Below the pieces are notes generated by a model. The model made no database searches, was not told where the DNA came from, and worked only from the letters and a program-made list of their open reading frames with translations. DNA of 12,806 nucleotides from an uncultured Peptoniphilus sp. (GTDB taxonomy: Bacteria; Bacillota; Clostridia; Tissierellales; Peptoniphilaceae): contig CAMQDG010000043.1 of the NCBI GenBank assembly GCA_946999425.1, positions 1 to 12,806 on the forward strand, read 5' to 3'. Of the stretch, positions 1 to 5,044 are shown piece by piece. A program made the translations under genes and the position numbers. How positions within the stretch are numbered: position 1 is the first letter of the stretch; every line of letters begins with the position of its first letter.

Positions 1-39
1 AATCAAAGATTTGGGCAAATAGTTGCATGAGACCTACCA

Positions 40-86
40 CGATTTTTTTACAAAATATTTTTTACGCTTCACGTGAAGCATTTTTA
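40..86 (+). repeat. Window-edge copy of a palindrome-tipped repeat (3' part only)
   Basis: An AT-rich run leads into the perfect palindrome GCTTCACGTGAAGC at 66-79, followed by ATTTTTATTTTTT. The same arrangement (T-run, ACG, palindrome, CATTTTT) occurs at about 4561-4607 and 5100-5141. The palindrome can fold as a 5-bp stem with an ACGT loop, and the T-tail after it resembles a plus-strand terminator. It sits just beyond the stop of the minus-strand gene ending at 91, so it may also mark that gene's 3' end, although the tail read on the minus strand is poor in T. The 5' part of the repeat found in the other two copies is not present here. Confidence 0.6.
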
Positions 87-90
87 TTTT

Positions 91-276
91 TTAATCTTCA
101 TATTCCCTTGGATCTGTTATTACTACTTTTCCGTCCTTATCAAGAAGGGGTGTAAGACCTCCTGCGTATCCGTTTACAAATAACAAATAATTTACTCCAG
201 TTTCCAAATCTATAAAGATATTTAGATTGCCTACAAAGCCTTGTCCATAAATTTTTTTAAATCTTTTATCTTTCAT
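91..276 (-). CDS. DUF6440-family small protein
   Basis: This is a 61-residue protein with no signal peptide or membrane segment. The run ETGVNYLLFVNGYAGGLTPL (residues 25-44), followed by LDKDGKVV, matches my memory of the DUF6440 family, short Firmicutes proteins of unknown function with a conserved 'TGVNYL ... GYxGGxTPLLDxxGKP' core. The ATG at 276 is preceded by AAGGAGG at good spacing. The gene begins 16 nt after the stop of the ZIP transporter on the same strand, so the two are probably co-transcribed. The family has no known biochemical role, and linkage to a metal transporter here may be incidental. Family assignment comes from sequence pattern only. Confidence 0.8.
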   Translation of the reverse strand: MKDKRFKKIYGQGFVGNLNIFIDLETGVNYLLFVNGYAGGLTPLLDKDGKVVITDPREYED

Positions 277-292
277 TTTTTCCTCCTTATTT

Positions 293-1066
293 TTATCCTA
301 AAAGTATATCTAAAATCATCATTATTGTAAAGCCTATTATAATTCCATATGTTGCTTCCCTTTCAAAACCGTTGGAATGAGTTTCGGGGATTATTTCATC
401 GCTTATTACAAAAAGCATAGCTCCTCCTGCAAGGGCTAGGATAAATCCTATTAAGGGTCTAAATATAGATACTAAACCAAAGCCTAAAAAAGCTCCAAGG
501 GGTTCAACGAGTCCTGTAAATAATGCAATTAAAAAGGCGCTTTTCTTTGAATAATCTTCTCTTACAAGGGCAAGGGCTACTGCCATTCCTTCAGGCATAT
601 TTTGCAGTCCTATTCCTAAAGCTATTGCTATACCATTTGAAATGTTTTCCGTTCCAAATCCTACCCCTGTTGCAAGTCCTTCGGGAAAATTATGAATTGT
701 TATGGCAATTACAAAAAGCCAAATTTTCTTTAAACTTTCAGTATTTTTCCCTTCAACTCTTTTATCTATTAAATGCTCATGGGGTGCATATTTATCAATC
801 ATATCTAGCATTAAAGCCCCTAAAAATATACCCGCCGATGCAATTAATACTGCTTTTAAATCTCCTCCTCCATATTCTATGCTGGGAAGTATTAAGGAAA
901 AACAGGTTGCTGAAAGCATGACTCCTGCTGCCGCTCCTAAAAGTACATCAAGAGCCTTTTGCGATACTGATTTTGTAAAAAATATGGGTATTGCTCCAAG
1001 TCCTGTCATAAGTCCTGGAACAATACATCCTAAAGCTATTATTAAATTTGCACTAATTCCTTTCAT
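293..1066 (-). CDS. ZIP-family divalent metal (zinc/iron) transporter
   Basis: This 257-residue polytopic membrane protein is predicted to import Zn2+ or a related divalent metal across the cytoplasmic membrane. It has the two ZIP signature helices: HNFPEG at residues 125-130 (TM4) and QNMPEG at 155-160 (TM5), which in this family form the binuclear metal site. A further conserved acidic stretch, ISDEIIPETH, lies at 221-230. The loop between TM3 and TM4 is short and charged with a small His/Glu patch (APHEH), as in bacterial GufA/ZupT-like members rather than eukaryotic ZIPs with long His-rich loops. Length is normal for bacterial ZIPs. The ATG is preceded by AGGAG. It appears to be the first gene of a two-gene minus-strand operon with the DUF6440 protein. 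Metal specificity cannot be read from sequence, so no symbol is given. Confidence 0.92.
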   Translation of the reverse strand: MKGISANLIIALGCIVPGLMTGLGAIPIFFTKSVSQKALDVLLGAAAGVMLSATCFSLILPSIEYGGGDLKAVLIASAGIFLGALMLDMIDKYAPHEHLIDKRVEGKNTESLKKIWLFVIAITIHNFPEGLATGVGFGTENISNGIAIALGIGLQNMPEGMAVALALVREDYSKKSAFLIALFTGLVEPLGAFLGFGLVSIFRPLIGFILALAGGAMLFVISDEIIPETHSNGFEREATYGIIIGFTIMMILDILLG

Positions 1067-1229
1067 TTTTTCTCCTGTTTAATAAATATAATTATATTTT
1101 AAAAATATTTTTTTAATTTGTTTTAAATATTATAAATTAAAATTTCTTTTTTATAAAATTTTATCTATTTTTTATTTTAAAATATAATTAATATCATTAA
1201 TTTTATGTATCACTTATAGTACATTATTT

Positions 1230-1267
1230 AATGCCTTTTAATATTGATAATTTTATTAAAAGGCATT
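1230..1267 (+). other. Long hairpin in the feoB upstream region
   Basis: In the 267-bp, very AT-rich gap between the divergent ZIP gene and the feoB remnant, AATGCCTTTTAAT (1230-1242) and ATTAAAAGGCATT (1255-1267) form a perfect 13-bp stem with a 12-nt loop. It is followed at 1274-1279 by a T-run, so it could act as a terminator or attenuator on the plus strand. The loop includes TGATAAT (1245-1251), half of a Fur-box-like sequence whose other half matches poorly. A possible -10 (TATAGT, 1215-1220) lies just upstream without a good -35. The rest of the gap is AT-rich sequence in which the ZIP promoter must lie; many TATAAT-like hexamers there make the choice ambiguous. Confidence 0.6.
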
Positions 1268-1333
1268 TCGGAGTTTTTTATAAATTTAAATAAATTCTTT
1301 TAAAAGTTAAATTTTAAATAATGGGGTGATATT

Positions 1334-3163
1334 TTGATTAATCTTGTGATGGCTCCTAAGGATGTAGATCTTAAGGTTGCTACGATCAAAGATAAGAAAA
1401 CAAAGGAGGAAATTTTAAAGTGTAAAGTTGTTGAAATTTCAGCTCTTCGTCACAAGAATATTGATACTTTAATTGAAGAAGCTAAAAAACTTGCATCAAC
1501 TAAAAATGAAGAGCTTATAACTTTTGAACCTAAAATCTAAGAAGCTTTTAAAGAAATTGAAAACTTTTCTTCCATCAGAGACCATATCTCAAAAAGATGG
1601 TTGGCTGTAAAGATGTTTGAAGAAGACGAAAAAGTCTTAGAAGATTATTCTCTTACTTCTGAAGAAAGCAAAAGACTTAAAGAAATAAGAGATGATTTTG
1701 AAGAATCTTATGATGACGATGCTGAAGGAATAGTTACTGACAACAGATATAACTTTGTAACAAAGCTTACTCAAAATTCAGTAAAGAAAAAAAATCTAGG
1801 ACTTACAACATCTGACAAAATAGATAAAATTGTTACCAACAGATTTTTAGCAATTCCAATTTTTGCAATTCTAATGATAGGTATTTATTACTTTGCTGTA
1901 AAAATCGTTGGCGGTCCTGTGACTGACTGGGTAAATGATGTATTCTTCGGAGAAATTGTAGGAGGAAACATTCAAAAGTTTTTAGAAGGTGCTGGTACTG
2001 CTCCTTGGCTTACATCTCTTATTGTTGATGGTATAGTCGCAGGAGTTGGAGCTGTTTTAGGATTCTTACCTGTAATTGTTGCTCTTTTCCTTTGTATAGC
2101 AATTTTGGAAGACTGCGGTTACATGTCAAGAATAGCCTTTATTTTGGACAGAATTTTTAGAAGATTTGGACTTTCAGGAAAATCATTTATTCCTATTTTA
2201 ATCGGAACAGGTTGTTCAGTTCCTGCAATTATGGGAACAAGAACCATTGAAAATAACAATGATAGACGTATGACAATTATGGTTTCATCCTTTATGCCCT
2301 GTGGTGCAAAGACTGCCATTATAGCACTTTTCGCAGCATTTTTCCCAGGAGTTTGGTGGTATGGTCCAGTTTGGTACTTCGGAGGAATTATTGCCGTAAT
2401 TCTTTCAGGAATTATGCTTAAAAAGACCAACCTATTCCACGGTGATCCTGCTCCTTTCGTAATGGAACTTCCTGAATATCATATGCCAAGTGCTTATAAC
2501 GTATTTCGTGCAACATATTTCAGAGGTAAAGCTTTCGTTGTAAAAGCTGGTACAATAATCCTTCTTATGACTATTGTTATTTGGTTCTTACAAAATATTT
2601 CTACAAGCGGTCAATTCCTTTCTTGGGACGAAGCTTCAGCAGATTCAATCCTTGCTTTTGTAGGAAAGAAACTTTCCTTTATCTTTAAACCTTTAGGTTT
2701 CGGAAACTGGATGGCTACTGTCTCTACAATCTTAGGTCTTGTTGCAAAGGAAGTTGTTGTTGGAACTTATGGAGTTGTTGCAGGTCTTGGAGATGTTGAA
2801 GATAACCTTGCTCCCCTTGTACAACTTTTAAGCACACAATTTAACCCTGTAACTATTTTTGCCTTTGTATTCTTTAACCAACTTACAGTTCCTTGCTTTG
2901 CAGCTTTAGGTGCAATAAAAGCAGAAATGGGTTCAGCAAAATGGTTTGCCTTTGCAACTGCTTACCAAATTTGTTTCTCTTATACAATAGCTCTTATGAT
3001 CTATCAATTTGGAAAAGTTCTTATATTAAAAGAAGCTTTCAGCTTAGGAACAGGAGTAGCTTTGGTTATCCTTATAGTTTATCTATACTTCATATTCAGA
3101 CCTGACAGAGCAAAAGAAAGTCTATATGAAAAAGATTTAAAAAATAAGGAGGTGCTTAACTAA
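1334..3163 (+). pseudogene. feoB: feoB, ferrous-iron transporter B, truncated GTPase domain and nonsense codon
   Basis: FeoB imports Fe2+ and normally has an N-terminal G domain (G1 GxxxxGKT, G2, G3 DxxG, G4 NxxD, G5 SA) followed by a polytopic permease domain. Reading from the TTG at 1334 (GGGGTG Shine-Dalgarno at 1323-1328), G1-G3 are absent, G4 looks degenerate (APKD), and only the end of the G domain is recognisable (CKVVEISALR, G5 SAL). TAA at 1538-1540 then interrupts the same frame. Reading on gives EAFKEIENFSS and RDHISKRWLAVKMFEED, the normal FeoB linker, so the stop is a point nonsense change rather than a frameshift. The remaining 520 codons are well conserved. Full FeoB proteins are usually about 600-750 residues, so roughly the first 100 or more residues are missing. 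The MINL start may be the original N-terminus left after an internal deletion. No feoA is adjacent. A sequencing error could explain the stop but not the missing G1-G3. Confidence 0.85.
1601..3163 (+). CDS. Intact FeoB permease-domain ORF within the feoB pseudogene
   Basis: The downstream 520-codon part of the feoB remnant is open and carries the hallmarks of the membrane domain. These are a first Gate region with GYMSRIAFILDR, GLSGKSFIPILIGTGCSVPA and SSFMPCGAKTAI, and a second Gate region with LGLVAKEVVVGTYG, spread over about eight or more hydrophobic segments. The C-terminus ends in a charged tail. If translated separately it would give an Fe2+ permease without its GTPase. Possible starts are TTG 1601 or ATG 1613, but neither has a convincing Shine-Dalgarno site; only AGATGG lies nearby. 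Its stop overlaps the start of the Cys-rich peptide gene by one base (TAATG). Good preservation suggests recent decay or retained function; sequence alone cannot decide. I regard this as part of the pseudogene, with independent translation as the alternative. Confidence 0.45.
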   Translation: MAVKMFEEDEKVLEDYSLTSEESKRLKEIRDDFEESYDDDAEGIVTDNRYNFVTKLTQNSVKKKNLGLTTSDKIDKIVTNRFLAIPIFAILMIGIYYFAVKIVGGPVTDWVNDVFFGEIVGGNIQKFLEGAGTAPWLTSLIVDGIVAGVGAVLGFLPVIVALFLCIAILEDCGYMSRIAFILDRIFRRFGLSGKSFIPILIGTGCSVPAIMGTRTIENNNDRRMTIMVSSFMPCGAKTAIIALFAAFFPGVWWYGPVWYFGGIIAVILSGIMLKKTNLFHGDPAPFVMELPEYHMPSAYNVFRATYFRGKAFVVKAGTIILLMTIVIWFLQNISTSGQFLSWDEASADSILAFVGKKLSFIFKPLGFGNWMATVSTILGLVAKEVVVGTYGVVAGLGDVEDNLAPLVQLLSTQFNPVTIFAFVFFNQLTVPCFAALGAIKAEMGSAKWFAFATAYQICFSYTIALMIYQFGKVLILKEAFSLGTGVALVILIVYLYFIFRPDRAKESLYEKDLKNKEVLN

Positions 3164-3303
3164 TGGGAACTTGGATTATAGGTATCATCCTTTTAATCGT
3201 AGTAGTTTTTGCTATAAAGCATGTTAAAAAAACTAAGGGTTGTGACTGCGGCTGTGACTGTGGTTGCGACAATGGCTCATGCCATACAAAAGATGATAAA
3301 TAA
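3163..3303 (+). CDS. FeoB-associated Cys-rich membrane peptide
   Basis: This is a 46-residue protein. Residues 4-18 form one hydrophobic segment (WIIGIILLIVVVFAI), followed by a basic stretch (KHVKKTKG) and a C-terminal cysteine cluster, CDCGCDCGCDNGSCH (27-41), with six cysteines alternating with Asp and Gly. This layout matches the 'FeoB-associated Cys-rich membrane protein' family, found directly after feoB in many Firmicutes and thought to help Fe2+ uptake, possibly by binding metal at the membrane. It has a strong Shine-Dalgarno (AAGGAGGTG, 3146-3154), and its ATG overlaps the feoB stop (TAATG), indicating translational coupling. The basic residues after the helix suggest the Cys tail faces the cytoplasm. 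The peptide looks intact although the upstream feoB is degraded. Confidence 0.88.
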   Translation: MGTWIIGIILLIVVVFAIKHVKKTKGCDCGCDCGCDNGSCHTKDDK

Positions 3304-3320
3304 AGATTTTTATAATTCAA

Positions 3321-3357
3321 AAAAACGATGAGAAAATTAAATCTCATCGTTTTTTTA
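3321..3357. terminator. Bidirectional rho-independent terminator
   Basis: ACGATGAGA (3325-3333) and TCTCATCGT (3342-3350) form a perfect 9-bp stem with an AAATTAAA loop. It is flanked by an A-run on the left and a T-run on the right, so it can end both the feo transcript (plus) and the gloB transcript (minus, stop at 3380). Confidence 0.9.
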
Positions 3358-3379
3358 TTTTTTATTAAAAATAGTTTTA

Positions 3380-4072
3380 TTAAAAATTGTCCCTTTCCTT
3401 TCTAAGCCTTACAAAATCTTTAAAATCATTGGCTCTAAAAAAAGGATTTATTTCCTTTTCAAGGCCTATGGTCGTAGGTAAAGTTACCTTATTATTTTCC
3501 CTAAGAGCCTTAACCCGTCTATACTCTTCATCCACCCTATCACTGGGCATAAATTTTTTAGAAAAATCCAAATTATGAAGACTATATTCATGAGCCGGAT
3601 AAACCTTTATAAAATCACTAAGACCCTTAAACTTTTCAATAGTATTAAAAGCCAACTGGTAATCTTCTGTAAAAACCCTACCACATCCTGCCATAAAAAG
3701 AGCATCTCCACAAAATAGATTGTCATCAAATAAATAAGAAAGGTGACCATGGGTATGCCCAGAAGTTTCCATAACTGAAAAATTCAAACCCATAAGGCTA
3801 AAAACATCTCCGTCAGAAAGGTTCACATCGTTTATAAGGCTAGTTTCCTCTGGACCATATACCAAAATATCTCCATAAACTTTTTTAATGTCCATGACCC
3901 CTCCTGTGTGGTCATAATGGTTATGAGTAAGTAAAATACCATATGGCTTTTTGTTCCTTAAATAATTTAAAAGATCTTTACTTTGACCAGGATCAACAAT
4001 AATTACTCCATTATTTTTTTCAATAAGCCAAATATAATTATCTTCAAAGGCCTTTATAGGAAAAATCTTCAT
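3380..4072 (-). CDS. gloB: Hydroxyacylglutathione hydrolase-like protein (glyoxalase II)
   Basis: This 230-residue metallo-beta-lactamase-fold hydrolase is predicted to cleave thioesters such as S-lactoylglutathione, the last step of methylglyoxal detoxification, in the cytoplasm. The metal motif THNHYDH (49-55) is THxHxDH with Asn in place of the third His common in GloB. Other expected ligands are H106 in SGHTHGH, D123 in FCGDALF and H161 in PAHEYS. Glyoxalase II hallmarks also include AGCGRVF (128-134), HNLDF, and the C-terminal LPTTIGLEKEINPFFR, typical of the HAGH C-terminal substrate-binding domain. It is slightly shorter than E. coli GloB (about 250). The ATG is preceded by GAGGAG. It is a single-gene unit ending at the shared terminator near 3340. 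Many low-GC anaerobes lack glutathione, so the natural thiol substrate may be different; this is inference. Confidence 0.9.
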   Translation of the reverse strand: MKIFPIKAFEDNYIWLIEKNNGVIIVDPGQSKDLLNYLRNKKPYGILLTHNHYDHTGGVMDIKKVYGDILVYGPEETSLINDVNLSDGDVFSLMGLNFSVMETSGHTHGHLSYLFDDNLFCGDALFMAGCGRVFTEDYQLAFNTIEKFKGLSDFIKVYPAHEYSLHNLDFSKKFMPSDRVDEEYRRVKALRENNKVTLPTTIGLEKEINPFFRANDFKDFVRLRKERDNF

Positions 4073-4192
4073 TTTTTTCTCTCCTCATCAAATTTGTTTT
4101 ATTTTTAAATATATACCCCTATTAAGGATAAAAACAATTTTCTATCATAAAATTTAAAATAAAAAATTTTCAAAAATTTTAAAAAAAAATGA

Positions 4193-4221
4193 TTGACAAG
4201 ATTAGTGATAATTGCTATCAT
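4193..4221 (+). promoter_or_regulatory. Sigma-70-type promoter with no protein gene directly downstream
   Basis: A consensus -35 TTGACA (4193-4198) is separated by exactly 17 bp from TATCAT (4216-4221), a good -10. This is the best-matching promoter seen in the window. Transcription would start near 4228 and run into the terminator at 4446-4482 without meeting a plausible coding gene. Confidence 0.72.
4206..4220. promoter_or_regulatory. Fur-box-like operator overlapping the -10
   Basis: TGATAATTGCTATCA matches the 7-1-7 Fur consensus TGATAAT-N-ATTATCA at 12 of the 14 specified positions and contains the symmetrical arms TGATA/TATCA. It covers the spacer end and the -10, the usual place for repression by an iron-loaded Fur-family regulator. 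PerR and Zur boxes are similar, but the outer TGA/TCA bases favour Fur. The Feo locus about 1 kb away shows iron biology in the neighbourhood. No regulator gene is in the window, so the assignment rests on the motif alone. Confidence 0.55.
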
Positions 4222-4227
4222 ATATTT

Positions 4228-4475
4228 AAGCTATTTGATAGGTAAAATAAATCTGAACCTCTCATAAATTATATTTTATATTAACCATGAAAAATAAATT
4301 AATACAAATAAAATACCAGATTATAGCCGATTTTACCGGATAAATAATACATATTGTAAAAGATTTGTTATTTATCCAATCAAATATCTTAAGTCCATTA
4401 ATTTTTAACCGGACTAACTAATGCATAATAAATCTCTAAAAAATGAAAGACTCATTAGAGTCTTTTATTTTTATG
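4228..4475 (+). ncRNA. Putative iron-regulated small RNA
   Basis: The approximately 250-nt stretch between a strong promoter and an intrinsic terminator has no convincing ORF; the longest ATG frame is 18 codons (4287-4343) without a Shine-Dalgarno. It can fold. GGATAAATAA (4338-4347) pairs perfectly with TTATTTATCC (4368-4377), with TACA/TGTA (4348-4351, 4355-4358) stacked inside. AGTCC/GGACT (4392-4396, 4411-4415) forms a second stem, and the terminator hairpin is the third. AGGT/ACCT near the 5' end may form another. I do not recognise a known RNA family. Alternatives are a relict leader whose gene was lost, or a cis-antisense transcript. Call based on signals and inspection of pairing; folding energies were not computed. 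Confidence 0.45.
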
Positions 4476-4482
4476 TTTTTTT
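4446..4482 (+). terminator. Rho-independent terminator of the putative small RNA
   Basis: AAAGACTC (4446-4453), loop ATTA, GAGTCTTT (4458-4465) form a perfect 8-bp stem followed by a long T-rich tail (TTATTTTTATGTTTTTTT). No plus-strand protein gene precedes it, so it implies a transcript from the promoter at 4193-4221. Confidence 0.85.
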
Positions 4483-4504
4483 CTTTTATTCGGATTCTCC
4501 ACCA

Positions 4505-4532
4505 GACCAATAGCAGATATTTGCTGTTGGTC
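4505..4532 (+). repeat. Hairpin of the GGACC...GGTCC family (long-insert version)
   Basis: GACCAA (4505-4510) pairs with TTGGTC (4527-4532), and inside it AGCA (4512-4515) pairs with TGCT (4522-4525) around a GATATT loop. The right arm leads directly into the GGTCCGCGTG direct repeat, exactly as at 5023-5044, so this is the same element with a different, longer stem insert. Confidence 0.65.
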
Positions 4533-4607
4533 CGCGTGTCTTTTGTAAGAGAAAAAAATCAAAATTTTTTATAAAATATTTTTTTACGCTCTACGTAGAG
4601 CATTTTT
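4529..4607 (+). repeat. Composite intergenic repeat, copy 1
   Basis: The first 31 bases (4529-4559) match 5040-5070 at 30 of 31 positions, beginning GGTCCGCGTGTCTTTTGT and ending in a GAGA-A run. They are followed by an AT-rich spacer and the palindrome GCTCTACGTAGAGC (4588-4601), then CATTTTT. The second copy is at 5040-5141, and a 3'-only copy is at 40-86. No ORF is present. Confidence 0.75.
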
Positions 4608-4622
4608 GTTTTTAAAAATTTT

Positions 4623-4680
4623 CAATTGATCTTTTTTCTATATTTATTCTTTCTCGTTTTTTATTTTACATAAATAACGC
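4623..4680 (+). repeat. AT-rich degenerate repeat, copy 1 of 3
   Basis: This segment begins CAATTG, contains TATTTATTCTTTCTCGTTTTTTATTT-like sequence (pyrimidine-rich) and ends AATAACGC, leading straight into a GC-rich palindrome. Related copies lie at 4797-4858 and 4896-4964. This copy is the most diverged and lacks the GAGGTT-AATCTG box shared by the other two. Confidence 0.5.
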
Positions 4681-4726
4681 GAGGGGGACTAATGGACTTG
4701 CGATTGTCCCTAACGTCCCCCTCGCG
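4678..4726. repeat. GC-rich 12-bp-arm inverted repeat
   Basis: CGCGAGGGGGAC (4678-4689) and GTCCCCCTCGCG (4715-4726) are perfect inverted arms around a 25-nt centre. The centre contains a second inverted pair, GGAC (4694-4697) and GTCC (4706-4709). Read on the minus strand the centre contains TAGGGAC...GTCC, like the neighbouring GTAGGGACC...GGTCC hairpins. The GC-rich block stands out sharply against the AT-rich surroundings. It is not followed by a T-run, so a simple terminator is unlikely. Confidence 0.7.
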
Positions 4727-4765
4727 GCTCCCCCTCCTTACCCCTCGAAACGCTTTTTATTGGTG

Positions 4766-4783
4766 GAAAAGCTTACGCTTTTC
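4766..4783. repeat. Short inverted repeat
   Basis: GAAAAGC (4766-4772), loop TTAC, GCTTTTC (4777-4783) form a 7-bp hairpin. It lies between the GC-rich palindrome and the second AT-rich repeat, and is a further hairpin in the stacked-repeat block. Confidence 0.5.
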
Positions 4784-4796
4784 TTTCCTATTGTTT

Positions 4797-4858
4797 CAAT
4801 TGAGGTTGAATCTGTATTTACTTTTTCTCATTTTTTTATTTTATTTTAATAAATTCGC
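4797..4858 (+). repeat. AT-rich degenerate repeat, copy 2 of 3
   Basis: Begins CAATTGAGGTTGAATCTG, continues as a pyrimidine-rich TATTTACTTTTTCTCA stretch, and ends AATTCGC at the next GC-rich hairpin. The GAGGTT...AATCTGTATTTA box is shared with copy 3. Confidence 0.6.
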
Positions 4859-4868
4859 CTAACGGCGA
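4855..4868. repeat. Short GC-rich hairpin
   Basis: TCGCC (4855-4859), loop TAAC, GGCGA (4864-4868). It abuts the minus-oriented GGACC hairpin that follows. Confidence 0.5.
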
Positions 4869-4870
4869 CC

Positions 4871-4892
4871 GGACCAATAAATTGGTCCCTAC
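4871..4892 (-). repeat. GTAGGGACC hairpin, inverted copy
   Basis: Read on the minus strand this is GTAGGGACC, AA, TTTA, TT, GGTCC. The plus-strand copy at 5023-5044 is identical in flanks and loop but has GG/CC instead of AA/TT in the stem. The paired change keeps base pairing, which argues that the hairpin itself is maintained. Confidence 0.75.
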
Positions 4893-4895
4893 ATT

Positions 4896-4964
4896 CGATT
4901 GCGGAGGTTTAATCTGTATTTATTCTTTTTCATTTTTTATTTTGTTTCCCATTATTAATTTGCG
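4896..4964 (+). repeat. AT-rich degenerate repeat, copy 3 of 3
   Basis: Begins CGATTGCGGAGGTTTAATC, has the shared TGTATTTATTCTTTTT box, and ends AATTTGCG. The stretch after it (4965-5022) shows nothing I can identify before the next GGACC hairpin. Confidence 0.6.
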
Positions 4965-5022
4965 TGGGTTTACTTTTGTGAATCATATTTACCATAAATT
5001 TGTGCGTAGGCCTTTGTGGGCT

Positions 5023-5044
5023 GTAGGGACCGGTTTACCGGTCC
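5023..5044 (+). repeat. GTAGGGACC hairpin, forward copy
   Basis: GTAGGGACC, GG, TTTA, CC, GGTCC: GGACCGG (5027-5033) pairs perfectly with CCGGTCC (5038-5044) around a TTTA loop. It joins directly to the GGTCCGCGTG composite repeat. Confidence 0.75.

Noticed and set aside
523..1082. Plus-strand ORFs opposite the ZIP gene
   Set aside because: They are antisense readings of a clearly conserved ZIP transporter and have no family features of their own.
3156..3347. Minus-strand ORF with repeated Ser-Gln-Pro opposite the Cys-rich peptide
   Set aside because: Its repeats are the antisense reading of the Cys-Asp-Cys-Gly codons of the peptide gene, and it runs through the terminator.
4287..4343. 18-codon ORF inside the putative small RNA
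   Set aside because: No Shine-Dalgarno upstream and no recognisable product; it overlaps the main predicted stem. A tiny peptide cannot be wholly excluded.
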